Assembly (NCBI RefSeq): GCF_037154085.1
Contig: NZ_JBANRM010000001.1
Coordinates: forward strand, 806,001 to 870,000
From: Andeanibacterium fulvum
GTDB taxonomy: Bacteria > Pseudomonadota > Alphaproteobacteria > Sphingomonadales > Sphingomonadaceae
Length of the DNA: 64,000 bases
Direction: 5' to 3'
Shown: piece by piece, positions 32,626 to 40,227 of the stretch
Layout of the letters: each line of letters starts with the position of its first letter
Numbering within the stretch: position 1 is the first letter of the stretch
The notes under the pieces: generated by a model
Told to the model about the DNA's origin: nothing
The model's database searches: none
The model's input: only the letters and a program-made list of their open reading frames with translations
Program-made: the position numbers and the translations under genes

Positions 32626-32952
32626 TTAGGCAGGCCGCCTGATGGTGGCGCTGCGCTTGGCAAGTGGTTCACCATCGGGATCATCGTACACCTCGATGAT
32701 CAGTTCGATGTCTCCGTCAATCCCACTTGTCCAACGCTCCGTATCGCTGACATCCAAGAGTCCTATCGACGTATCAACCGATGTGGTCTCACCGCAGGGA
32801 AACGGTGAACGTGCATGAATTGACTTGGCATGGTCGGACCACGAAACCTTGGCAAGCATCTCAAGCCACTCATTAGCCAGCTCATTTGCGATCTCGGACA
32901 CAGTCATCTTCGCAACAGGATATATCTTTTCAGCCAACGTCCGCAATGTCAT
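32626..32952 (-). CDS. Small protein of unknown function
   Basis: About 108 residues, not recognised. The N-terminal half is helical (TVSEIANELANEWLEMLAKV) and the C-terminal half contains alternating hydrophobic/acidic strands (GDIELIIEVYDDPDGE). G+C is lower than in the surrounding genes. The start is uncertain: ATG 32952 was chosen and TTG 32979 is an alternative; neither has a clear ribosome-binding site. It lies in a repeat-rich stretch and may be an accessory gene. Confidence 0.5.
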   Translation of the reverse strand: MTLRTLAEKIYPVAKMTVSEIANELANEWLEMLAKVSWSDHAKSIHARSPFPCGETTSVDTSIGLLDVSDTERWTSGIDGDIELIIEVYDDPDGEPLAKRSATIRRPA

Positions 32953-33013
32953 CGCGTCCGGAATGGCGGCATTCGGCAAGATTGGGATGGGAAGCGGAAA
33001 TCACTATACCGTC

Positions 33014-33034
33014 ATGCTGAACTTGTTTCAGCAT
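33014..33034. repeat. Short perfect palindrome of a common genome repeat
   Basis: ATGCTGAA (33014-33021), a 5-base loop and TTCAGCAT (33027-33034). The unit GTCATGCTGAACTTGTTTCA is familiar from intergenic repeats in sphingomonads (recalled). A degenerate related piece, GTTCAGGATGACG, follows at about 33111. Confidence 0.6.
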
Positions 33035-33134
33035 CCATCGCTCCCCCCCAAACTACGGCCTAATCTGGAAAAATAGATCCTGGAAGCGAAGCTGTGCTTA
33101 CACAAACGAGTTCAGGATGACGGGGGCGAGAAAT

Positions 33135-33374
33135 CACTTTCCTACATCGTGGCAAATGGGGTTTATCCTGCTCGATGCCTTACCTCGCCACGCCCCTCCT
33201 CGCCTCCCTCCGCCCGGTCTGGAAAGGTCGGCTGGAACGGCCACGAAAAAGCAAAAACAAAAGGTCACACTCCGCCGCGAGCCTAATCCCGAAAAACGGC
33301 TCAAAACTGCGGCATACAGGGGGTGTTACACAAGGGGTTTCGATGGCCGTTCCGTGTAACATCAAAGGTGACAC
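33135..33374 (+). repeat. Dispersed repeat, copy B (long form)
   Basis: Has both modules: the 5' part (CACTTTCCTACA, then AAATGGGGTTTATCCTGC) and the 3' core (AAAACGGCTCAAAACTGCGG, GGGGGTGTTACACA, GTGTAACAT, GGTGACAC). The pairing segments GTGTTACACA (33323-33332) and its partner near 33353-33362 are present with one mismatch at the end. One frame ends KRLKTAAYRGCYT...GRSV stop. The rest of 32953-33394 holds no gene. It lies against the 3' end of the BaiN-like gene. Confidence 0.8.
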
Positions 33375-33394
33375 GCTTGCCCCAACCGCCCCGC

Positions 33395-34570
33395 CTAAAT
33401 CGCCTGCCCCGCCGCCTTCGCGCTCGCCCAGGCCCATTGGAAATTATAGCCGCCCAGCCAGCCGGTCACGTCCACAGCCTCGCCAATGGCGTATAGGCCG
33501 GGCAGCTTGCGCGCCTCCATGGTCTTGGAGGAAAGCTCCGCCGTGCTGATCCCGCCGATGGTCACTTCGGCCTTGGCGAAACCCTCGCTGCCATTCGGGC
33601 GGAAGCGCCAGTCCGCCAGCCGCCGCGCCGCTTCGGCCAGTGCCTTGTCGGACAGATTGCCCAGTTCCCTCTCCAGCCCCAGCTTTTCCGCCAGCACCGT
33701 GGCCAGCCTGTCGGGCAGATGCTCACCCAGTGCGCTGCGCAGGCCAGCGCGCGGACGGGTACGCTTGGCTTCGGCCAGCCAGCCCTCGCCAAGATCGGGC
33801 AGGAAGTCGATCCCCACTTCCTCGCCCCGCCGCCAGTAGGAGGAGATTTGCAGGATCGCCGGACCGGACAGTCCGCGATGAGTAAACAGGGCCGCCTCGC
33901 GGAAGGCAGCCTTACCGCAGCGCGCGATCACTTCGGCCGAAACGCCGGAAAGCTCGCGGAACAGGGCTTCGTCCCCCGGCAAAGTGAGGGGCACCAGCGC
34001 GGGGCGCGGTTCCACCACCTTGAGGCCGAATTGCCGGGCGAGATCATAGGCGAAGCCAGTCGCGCCCATCTTGGGAATCGACGGGCCGCCCGTGGCGATC
34101 ACCAGTGCGGGCGCGCTTGCCGTCTCGCCTCCGGCGGCGACGCGAAAGGTCCCATCGACGTGGGCAACCTCGCTCACCGGGGCATTGCAGCGCAGCTCGA
34201 CCCCGCCTTTCGCGCATTCTTCCAGCAGCATATCCACGATCTGCCGCGCGGAACCGTCACAGAAGAGCTGGCCCAGCGTCTTCTCGTGCCAGGCAATGCC
34301 ATGGCTCTCGACCAGGGCGAGGAAGTGCTGCGGCGAATAGCGGCCCAGCGCCGATTTGGCGAAATGCGGGTTCTGCGAAAGATAGCGATCCGGCGCGGTG
34401 TGGATATTGGTGAAATTGCACCGCCCGCCGCCGGAAATGAGGATCTTTTTGCCCGGTGCATCGGCATGGTCGAGCAACAGCACACGTCTGCCGCGCTGCC
34501 CGGCCGTGGCCGCCGCCATCATGCCGGCAGCGCCGGCGCCCAGAACAATCGCATCGAATTCGCCGGCCAT
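33395..34570 (-). CDS. BaiN/HI0933-type NAD(P)/FAD-dependent oxidoreductase
   Basis: A 391-residue flavoprotein. The dinucleotide-binding start is FDAIVLGAGAAGMMAAATAG, and the family signature GKKILISGGGRCNFTN follows. A C-terminal FAD-contact segment (GLYAIGEAVDVTGWLGGYNF) closes the protein. Members include BaiN, which reduces bile-acid intermediates, but most have unknown substrates. Single gene; its 3' end meets copy B of the dispersed repeat. Confidence 0.88.
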   Translation of the reverse strand: MAGEFDAIVLGAGAAGMMAAATAGQRGRRVLLLDHADAPGKKILISGGGRCNFTNIHTAPDRYLSQNPHFAKSALGRYSPQHFLALVESHGIAWHEKTLGQLFCDGSARQIVDMLLEECAKGGVELRCNAPVSEVAHVDGTFRVAAGGETASAPALVIATGGPSIPKMGATGFAYDLARQFGLKVVEPRPALVPLTLPGDEALFRELSGVSAEVIARCGKAAFREAALFTHRGLSGPAILQISSYWRRGEEVGIDFLPDLGEGWLAEAKRTRPRAGLRSALGEHLPDRLATVLAEKLGLERELGNLSDKALAEAARRLADWRFRPNGSEGFAKAEVTIGGISTAELSSKTMEARKLPGLYAIGEAVDVTGWLGGYNFQWAWASAKAAGQAI

Positions 34571-34603
34571 GGCAGTGCCCCTAGCGGGCGGGCGCCCTGC
34601 CGC

Positions 34604-35251
34604 CTAGAGCCGGATGACGCTATCCGTCAGACGCTCCACTTCCGCCATGTCATGGCTGACATAGAGCACCGGCAGAGCCAGTTCGTCGCGGATACGTTCC
34701 ACCACGCGCAGGATCTCCTCGCCCCGAGCCGCGTCGAGCGAGGTAAGCGGCTCGTCCATCAGCAGGAATTTGGGCGCCGACAGCAGCGCGCGACCGATAG
34801 TAACCCGGCGGGCCTCACCGCCAGACAGCGTGCCGGGCATCCGTTCCAGCAAATGGGCGATGCCGAGAAACTCGACCACTTCGCCCTGCGTGATCCAGCG
34901 TTCTTCCGGCGCGTGGAGCTTCTCGCCATAGGCAAGGTTTGCCGCCACATTCATATGCGGGAACAGCCGCCCTTGCTGGAAGACGTAACCGACCCGGCGC
35001 CGCTCCGGCGGCAGGTTTATCTTCAGCGCGGAATCGAACAGCACCCTGCCCGCCACCACGATGCGGCCGCTCTCCGGCTTCAACAGGCCGGCGATGCAGT
35101 TGAGCGTAGTGGTCTTGCCGGCACCCGAAGGGCCGACCAGCGCCGTGAGCGAGGCATGGGAAACGGCATTCAGTTCGAGCCGCATATCCCCGACCCGGCG
35201 GGCGAGCTTGATCTCGAAGATGGGCTCAGAGGACTGTGGTTCAGAGGACAT
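34604..35251 (-). CDS. modC: Molybdate ABC transporter ATPase, short form
   Basis: A 215-residue ABC ATPase. The Walker A is GPSGAGKTT, the Q-loop lies in YVFQQGRLFPHMNV, the signature is LSGGEARR, the Walker B is FLLMDEP and the H-loop is VSHDMAEV. It powers ModB for molybdate uptake. It ends right after the ATPase domain and so lacks the C-terminal TOBE/Mop domain of E. coli ModC. ATG 35251 was preferred over GTG 35257. It overlaps modB by 11 bases. Confidence 0.9.
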   Translation of the reverse strand: MSSEPQSSEPIFEIKLARRVGDMRLELNAVSHASLTALVGPSGAGKTTTLNCIAGLLKPESGRIVVAGRVLFDSALKINLPPERRRVGYVFQQGRLFPHMNVAANLAYGEKLHAPEERWITQGEVVEFLGIAHLLERMPGTLSGGEARRVTIGRALLSAPKFLLMDEPLTSLDAARGEEILRVVERIRDELALPVLYVSHDMAEVERLTDSVIRL

Positions 35252-35945
35252 GGCCACCCCCCTGCCCCAGCCGGGCCCCGCTGCGGCGCACCAGCCATTC
35301 GCTGGCGACCAGCGCCGCGATGGACAGGCCGACGGAAATCAGCGCCAGCCGCGTCACCATCTCCTCGCCTCCGGGCATTTGCAGGCCGGTATAGATCGCC
35401 AACGGCAGCGTGCGCGTCTCGCCCGGAATATTGGAGGCAAAGGTGATCGTGGCCCCGAACTCCCCGATGGAGCGCGCAAAGCCCAGCACGCTGCCTGCCA
35501 GAATGCCGGGCACGGAAAGTGGCAGAGTAACGGTAAGAAACGCGCGCAGCGGCCGTGCGCCCAGGGTACGCGCAGCCTCTTCCAGCCGCTGGTCCACGCT
35601 TTCGATGGAGAGGCGGATCGCGCGGACCATCAGGGGCAGCGCCATGACGGCCGCCGCAAGTGCCGCGCCGGTCCAGCGGAAGACAAGGACAATGCCCAGA
35701 TGATCTTCCAGGAAGGACCCGACCGGGCCGTTACGCCCGAACAGGATCAGCAGCAGCCAGCCGGTCACCACCGGGGGGACGACCAGCGGCAAATGCACCA
35801 GCGCGTCGAGCAGCAGAATACCGGGGAAGCGCTTGCGAGCGAGGAGCCAGGCGAGCCCATAGGCGACGGGCAAGGTACCCGCCATGGCGACGAGGCTCAC
35901 CTTGAGCGAGAGGCCCACGATGGCCCATTCCGCCGCACTCAGCAT
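35241..35945 (-). CDS. modB: Molybdate ABC transporter permease
   Basis: A 234-residue inner-membrane permease with five to six spans. The coupling loop EAARTLGARPLRAFLTVTLP (EAA motif) contacts ModC, and DALVHLPLVVPPVVTGWLLL is typical of ModB. It lies between modA (19 bases) and modC (overlap), in the order modA-modB-modC on the minus strand. Confidence 0.93.
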   Translation of the reverse strand: MLSAAEWAIVGLSLKVSLVAMAGTLPVAYGLAWLLARKRFPGILLLDALVHLPLVVPPVVTGWLLLILFGRNGPVGSFLEDHLGIVLVFRWTGAALAAAVMALPLMVRAIRLSIESVDQRLEEAARTLGARPLRAFLTVTLPLSVPGILAGSVLGFARSIGEFGATITFASNIPGETRTLPLAIYTGLQMPGGEEMVTRLALISVGLSIAALVASEWLVRRSGARLGQGGGHVL

Positions 35946-35964
35946 TCAGGACCGCCTTGTTGTC

Positions 35965-36747
35965 TCAATCGGCGCCGGGCCGCGTGAAGCCGTGCCGTTC
36001 GAACACCGCCATCGCCGCGTCGCCCGCCAGATATTCACGGAAACCCGCCGCTTCAGGGTTCGTCGAAGCCTTGATCTGGCCCACCGGATAAAGGATCGGC
36101 GGATGGCTGTCAGCGGGGAAACTCGCCACGACGCGCACCTTGGCACTCGCCTTGGCATCACTGCCATAGACGGCGCCCAAAGCGGCTTCGCCCCGCTCGA
36201 CCAGCGCCATCGCCGCGCGGACATTCTCCGCCTGGACGATCTTGCCCTGAACATCGCCCCACAGGCCAAGCCCGGTCAGCGCCGCCTTGGCATATTTCCC
36301 GGCCGGCACGGCTTCGGGATCGGCCAGCGCCAGCGGCCCCTGCCCCAGCGCCCGGACGAAACCGGCGCGATCGGCAAGATCGACGCGGGTATTGCTGGCC
36401 ACCGGCGCAATCAGCACCAGCGTGTTGCCGAGCAGGGTCTTGCGCGTGCCAGGCTCGATCAGCTTCTCGCCCTCCAGCGTGTCCATCCATTGCTCATCGG
36501 CGGAAATGAACAAATCCGCGGGCGCGCCCTGCTCGACCTGTCGGGCCAATGCGGAAGTGGCCGCGAAGCTCAGCACCGGGCGGGGATGGCCTTCCTTAGC
36601 CCAGGCATCGGCCACTTCTTCCAGCGATTCCTGCAGGCTTGCGGCGGCGAGCACAGTCGGGCCCTTTGCCTCCTCCTTCCCGCCGGAACACGCGGCCAGC
36701 AGTGCAGCGGCAACGATCGGCAGGAGGCGGGAAAAAATGCGCTGCAT
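35965..36747 (-). CDS. modA: Molybdate-binding lipoprotein
   Basis: A 260-residue periplasmic binding protein. The lipobox is ALLAAC (Cys20). ModA motifs are VLAAASLQESLEEVADAW, SFAATSALARQVEQGAPADL and FISADEQWMD. It captures molybdate or tungstate for ModBC. Upstream, 38 bases before the start, is a perfect ModE-type palindrome, so molybdate-dependent repression is likely. Confidence 0.93.
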   Translation of the reverse strand: MQRIFSRLLPIVAAALLAACSGGKEEAKGPTVLAAASLQESLEEVADAWAKEGHPRPVLSFAATSALARQVEQGAPADLFISADEQWMDTLEGEKLIEPGTRKTLLGNTLVLIAPVASNTRVDLADRAGFVRALGQGPLALADPEAVPAGKYAKAALTGLGLWGDVQGKIVQAENVRAAMALVERGEAALGAVYGSDAKASAKVRVVASFPADSHPPILYPVGQIKASTNPEAAGFREYLAGDAAMAVFERHGFTRPGAD

Positions 36748-36784
36748 TGCAGTGGCTTTCGGTTGACGTATCGAACGGCGCCTA

Positions 36785-36808
36785 TGCTATATACACTGCG
36801 ATATAGCA
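36785..36808. promoter_or_regulatory. ModE-type operator between modA and the divergent secreted-protein gene
   Basis: TGCTATAT (36785-36792), 8 bases and ATATAGCA (36801-36808) form a perfect palindrome that matches the known ModE box pattern (CGCTATATA-spacer-TATATAGCG type). It lies in the 77-base gap between modA (minus) and the gene at 36825 (plus), so one bound ModE dimer would control both directions. Confidence 0.82.
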
Positions 36809-36824
36809 AGGCAGGAGCACGTCC

Positions 36825-37343
36825 TTGGCCCCCCGTTCCGTGATTACCTCAGCGCTTTCAGCGCTTGTTTCCTTCGGCTTCATCTCGGCTTCTCCGGCAT
36901 TGGCCGCCGAAGACAAATGGCAACCGCCTGCCTGCGATGCGCCCGTTCCGGTGCCTGCCGAATGGACCGGGTGGGACAGTCCTTCGGCTGCACCCGAAAA
37001 CGGCGATATCTCGGCAGGCCAAGCCTGGTCCTTCACGCTCGCTCCCGTCGAGCAGGTGGCGCTTACCGGCTTCGACGGCAAGGAACTGCCCGAAGGCAGC
37101 ATGGGCGCCGTGCTGACCTTTACCGCTCCGGCCGCGGGAACCTACCTCATCACCGTGGCAGACCCGATGTGGATCGACGTGATCGGGCCCAAGGGCGTGA
37201 TCGAATCCTCAAGCCACGGCCATGGGTCCGACTGTTCGGGCATCGGCAAGATCGTCCACTTCCCGCTGGAGGCCGGAGCCTATCGGATCGAGCTTTCCGC
37301 CGCGCAGGTGGCTACCAGCAGGCTGATGATAAAGGCACCCTGA
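36825..37343 (+). CDS. Exported protein of unknown function in the Mo regulon
   Basis: A 172-residue protein with a signal peptide (residues 1-27, ending SPALA). The mature part looks like a beta-sandwich: GDISAGQAWSFTLAPVEQVA, FTAPAAGTYLITVADPMWID, a His/Asp-rich loop SSSHGHGSDCSGIGK and LEAGAYRIELS. Two cysteines (PPACDAP, SDCSG) could form a disulfide. The start is TTG 36825, supported by AGGAG 8 bases upstream; no ATG exists nearby. Its promoter shares the ModE box with modA, so it probably serves molybdate or tungstate handling. The family was not recognised. Confidence 0.75.
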   Translation: MAPRSVITSALSALVSFGFISASPALAAEDKWQPPACDAPVPVPAEWTGWDSPSAAPENGDISAGQAWSFTLAPVEQVALTGFDGKELPEGSMGAVLTFTAPAAGTYLITVADPMWIDVIGPKGVIESSSHGHGSDCSGIGKIVHFPLEAGAYRIELSAAQVATSRLMIKAP

Positions 37344-37400
37344 CGGCTGCAATCCGCCGCATGATCGGCTAGTCTGACCCGATCAAACGGGAGACGGCCG

Positions 37401-37748
37401 ATCGCAACGCTCAAGCTCAAGCTGCAGCTCTATGTCGGCGATGAGATCGCCATGGGCCCCGGCAAGGCGGACCTGCTCGACGCGATCGAGGCGACAGGCT
37501 CCATTTCGGCGGCCGCGCGCTCCATGGGCATGAGCTATCGCCGCGCCTGGATGCTGGTCGACGCGATGAACCGCTGCTTTGCCGAGCCCCTGGTGGAGAC
37601 ACATCCCGGCGGCGGACAGCAAGCCGGGGCGAAAGTCACCGAACTGGGCCGCGACATGCGGGAAGCCTATCGCAAGGTCGTGGAAATGGCTGAAAAGGGT
37701 GCTCAGGGCGAGGCGCTGGCCCTGCTGACACGGGCACTCAGAGGCTGA
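37401..37748 (+). CDS. modE: ModE-like DNA-binding protein without a Mop domain, start codon unusual
   Basis: A winged helix-turn-helix of the ModE N-terminal type: LKLKLQLYVGDEIAMGPGKA, then DLLDAIEATGSISAAARSMG and MSYRRAWMLVDAMN. No molybdate-binding TOBE/Mop domain follows, so it ends at about 115 residues. The family's N-terminal strand lies upstream of the first in-frame ATG (37452). In-frame candidates are ATC 37401 (GGGAG at good distance), CTG 37422 or ATG 37452; I place the start at 37401 because it restores the conserved N-terminus. It should bind the box at 36785-36808. Confidence 0.7.
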   Translation: MATLKLKLQLYVGDEIAMGPGKADLLDAIEATGSISAAARSMGMSYRRAWMLVDAMNRCFAEPLVETHPGGGQQAGAKVTELGRDMREAYRKVVEMAEKGAQGEALALLTRALRG

Positions 37749-37855
37749 AAACCGCATCTTGGCGCGCCCCAAGCAAAGCATCGCTTGCCCTCGCGCCCGC
37801 GCAGTCCCATCTACTGCGACAGAGTCAACAAACCCCCTCGCAGGAGAGCCGCGCC

Positions 37856-38728
37856 ATGTCCGACGACACCTATGTTCCGCCCAAGGTCTGGACCTTCGAT
37901 CCCGAAAATGGCGGCCAGTTCGCCGGGATCAACCGCCCCACCGCCGGCGCGCGCGAAGAACATGAACTGCCGGAGGGCGATCACCCCTTCCAGCTCTATT
38001 CGCTCGGAACTCCCAACGGCGTGAAAGCCACCATCATGTTGGAGGAATTGCTGGAAGCCGGCTTTTCCGACGCGGAATACGATGCGTGGCTGATCAAGAT
38101 CTTCGAAGGCAACCAGTTCTGGTCCGGCTTCGTCGAACTGAACCCTAATTCCAAGATCCCCGCCCTGCTCGACAAGTCCGGGCCGGAGCGGTTCCGCGTG
38201 TTCGAATCCGGCTCGATCCTGCTGCATCTGGCGGAGAAGTTCGACTATTTGCTGCCCAAGACCCAACCCGCCCGCGCCGAGACGCTCAGCTGGCTGATGT
38301 GGCAGATGGGCAGCGCGCCCTTCATGGGCGGCGGCTTCGGACATTTCTACGTCTACGCGCCCGAGCGCTATAAGTACCCGATCGATCGCTATGCGATGGA
38401 AACCAAGCGGCTTTTCGCCGTGGCGGACATGCAGCTAGGCAAGACGGAATATCTCGCGGGCAGCGATTACACGATCGCCGATATCGCCGCCTATACGTGG
38501 CTCGGCAACCTCTATCACGGTGCCTATAATCGCTGTGACATCTTCCTCAGCCTCGACGAATACGAGAATGTCGGCCGCTGGATCCGCACGATCGACGCGC
38601 GCCCGGGCGCCATTCGCGGTCGCCTCGTGAACACGCAGGCAATGGCGGAACGCCATTCGGCGGCGGATTTCGACGCGCTCGACCCCTCGTTGTTCGATCC
38701 GGTACGCAAGCGTCCCGATCTCCTCTGA
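37856..38728 (+). CDS. yghU: YghU-type glutathione-dependent disulfide-bond oxidoreductase
   Basis: A 290-residue GST-superfamily protein of the nu/YghU class. The N-terminal extension YVPPKVWTFDPENGGQFAGI is followed by a thioredoxin-like domain (FQLYSLGTPNGVKATIMLEE) and a helical domain (YLAGSDYTIADIAAYTWLGN). Family members bind two glutathiones and reduce small disulfides. A ribosome-binding site (CAGGAGAG) precedes the ATG. Single gene, upstream of tRNA-Gln. Confidence 0.9.
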   Translation: MSDDTYVPPKVWTFDPENGGQFAGINRPTAGAREEHELPEGDHPFQLYSLGTPNGVKATIMLEELLEAGFSDAEYDAWLIKIFEGNQFWSGFVELNPNSKIPALLDKSGPERFRVFESGSILLHLAEKFDYLLPKTQPARAETLSWLMWQMGSAPFMGGGFGHFYVYAPERYKYPIDRYAMETKRLFAVADMQLGKTEYLAGSDYTIADIAAYTWLGNLYHGAYNRCDIFLSLDEYENVGRWIRTIDARPGAIRGRLVNTQAMAERHSAADFDALDPSLFDPVRKRPDLL

Positions 38729-38819
38729 GGAAGGGCGAGCATAGCACCTTGCGCATGGGCGAGGCCCCGCTATAGGGGCGCCTCACCCATGCGCCCAAGG
38801 GCGCAGGCGGAGACGCTGC

Positions 38820-38894
38820 TGGGGCGTCGCCAAGTGGTAAGGCACCGGTTTTTGGTACCGGCATTCGCAGGTTCGAATCCTGCCGCCCCAGCCA
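38820..38894 (+). tRNA. tRNA-Gln(TTG)
   Basis: Acceptor arms TGGGGCG (38820-38826) and CGCCCCA (38884-38890) pair perfectly; the discriminator is G and CCA is encoded (38892-38894). The anticodon stem CCGGT/ACCGG encloses TTTTGGT, so the anticodon is TTG, reading CAA for glutamine. The T arm contains GGTTCGAATCC. No sign of an integrated element at its 3' end. Confidence 0.95.
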
Positions 38895-38947
38895 AATCGC
38901 ATGATCCACGATACACAGCCGCACTCTTGGGCCTGCGGCGCATGCGT

Positions 38948-39616
38948 TCAGTTCGGGCAGGAATTCACTGTCGCGGCAGGCGAAGGGTTGTAGATCTGCG
39001 TGAGATCGCGATCATCGCGGACATACATTGCTGCCGTCTTGCGGATCGCCTGCGGCGGCACCAGGCTGCTGAAGATCAGTGGTTTGTAATTATAGACCAC
39101 TTCCGCAAACATGATGGCAAAGCCGCTCTCGGCGCGCACCCGCCGATTGGCGGGACCCATGCCGGGGAAGCTGGTTCCGGTAATGCCGTCGCCCTGCTTG
39201 CCATAGCTCGACTTGTAAGCCGTCTTTCCGAAGCAACGCTGCCAGTGGACCCACTGCCCACCCTGCGAGTTCACCTCAAGGCTGGACAGGATCAGCCGCC
39301 CGTTCTGCTCGATATCGAGCCCGCCCGATTGCAGCGCGGCGCCTTCGAACGTCTCGTTAACGTCATATTCGCGCATGCGCGGCACGCCGGAGACGATCTC
39401 CTGCTTCGCGCGCGACGCGTTATCAGCCAGCGAGATCGCGATTTGACTCACCCGCATATGCGTGATCGAGAGGTTCGCGATCTCCACACCGCCGAGGCCA
39501 AGCATGGTCAGCACAGGGAGCGAGTAGGCGAACTCGACGAGGGCAATGGCATTTTCATCACGCCAAAGACGACGCACAAAGCGGCGCAGAGCGCCCGGAG
39601 TTGTTTTGCTCATCAT
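38948..39616 (-). CDS. TadE-like pilus-assembly protein
   Basis: A 222-residue protein with a single N-terminal membrane segment of the TadE pattern (ENAIALVEFAYSLPVLTMLG), including the glutamate expected at a prepilin-like cleavage site. The extracellular part has two cysteines (WQRCFGK and NSCPN). It should be a minor pseudopilin or assembly factor of the Tad/Flp system. ATG 39616 overlaps the upstream stop as ATGA; it is the last gene of a three-gene unit. Confidence 0.82.
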   Translation of the reverse strand: MMSKTTPGALRRFVRRLWRDENAIALVEFAYSLPVLTMLGLGGVEIANLSITHMRVSQIAISLADNASRAKQEIVSGVPRMREYDVNETFEGAALQSGGLDIEQNGRLILSSLEVNSQGGQWVHWQRCFGKTAYKSSYGKQGDGITGTSFPGMGPANRRVRAESGFAIMFAEVVYNYKPLIFSSLVPPQAIRKTAAMYVRDDRDLTQIYNPSPAATVNSCPN

Positions 39617-40227
39617 ACCCCCGGACACACCTGTTTCGTCGCCCTGCCGGCCTGAGGGCCGAAAGGCTGGTTACGCAGCACAGTTGAGGCAGAAACGTCA
39701 CTACGTTCCTCACTGCTTATGAGCTTCCAAAGGGGAAACACGCGATTATAACTGACAGTGACCGTATAAAGCACAACGTCGTTCGCGCCGCCCTGCCCGC
39801 CTTTACCGACGTCGCCATCCCATGAGTTGTTGCCGTTCTCGTCAACGAAGCACTCGTTGGAATCGTACTTGTCGTTCTTGTTCGAGTCAGTGAAATCCTC
39901 GGGCCGCCCGACGTCGGCGAAGCTCGAATAATTCTTGCGCTCAATCGTATAAGTGGGATTGCTGATCGCGATCGGACGAAGCTGGTCGCGCACGTATTGG
40001 TCGATCACATCCTTCTGGCTCGTCCCGCTTTCGAGACCGGCGTCACGCCCCGCATCCTGGATTGCCCCCTGAAGCACGGACTGGACGTAAATGCCTTGGC
40101 CGAGATCGAAGATACCAAACAGCAGCAGCAGAAAGGTCGGCAGCACGATGGCGAATTCCGGCAGGGTCGCCCCTCGCGCATCACCCGCAAGGCAGCGTAC
40201 CGAATTGAGGAGAATTCGCCCGATCAT
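39613..40227 (-). CDS. TadE-like pilus-assembly protein
   Basis: A 204-residue protein with the TadE N-terminal segment RGATLPEFAIVLPTFLLLLF, then a periplasmic part rich in Asp/Asn/Gly around residue 125 (NKNDKYDSNECFVDENGNNS), which could bind Ca2+. It is the middle gene, overlapping both neighbours by 4 bases. Confidence 0.82.
   Translation of the reverse strand: MIGRILLNSVRCLAGDARGATLPEFAIVLPTFLLLLFGIFDLGQGIYVQSVLQGAIQDAGRDAGLESGTSQKDVIDQYVRDQLRPIAISNPTYTIERKNYSSFADVGRPEDFTDSNKNDKYDSNECFVDENGNNSWDGDVGKGGQGGANDVVLYTVTVSYNRVFPLWKLISSEERSDVSASTVLRNQPFGPQAGRATKQVCPGV

Noticed and set aside
38820..38947. Integrated element at the 3' end of tRNA-Gln
   Set aside because: No duplicated tRNA end, no integrase and normal chromosomal genes on both sides.
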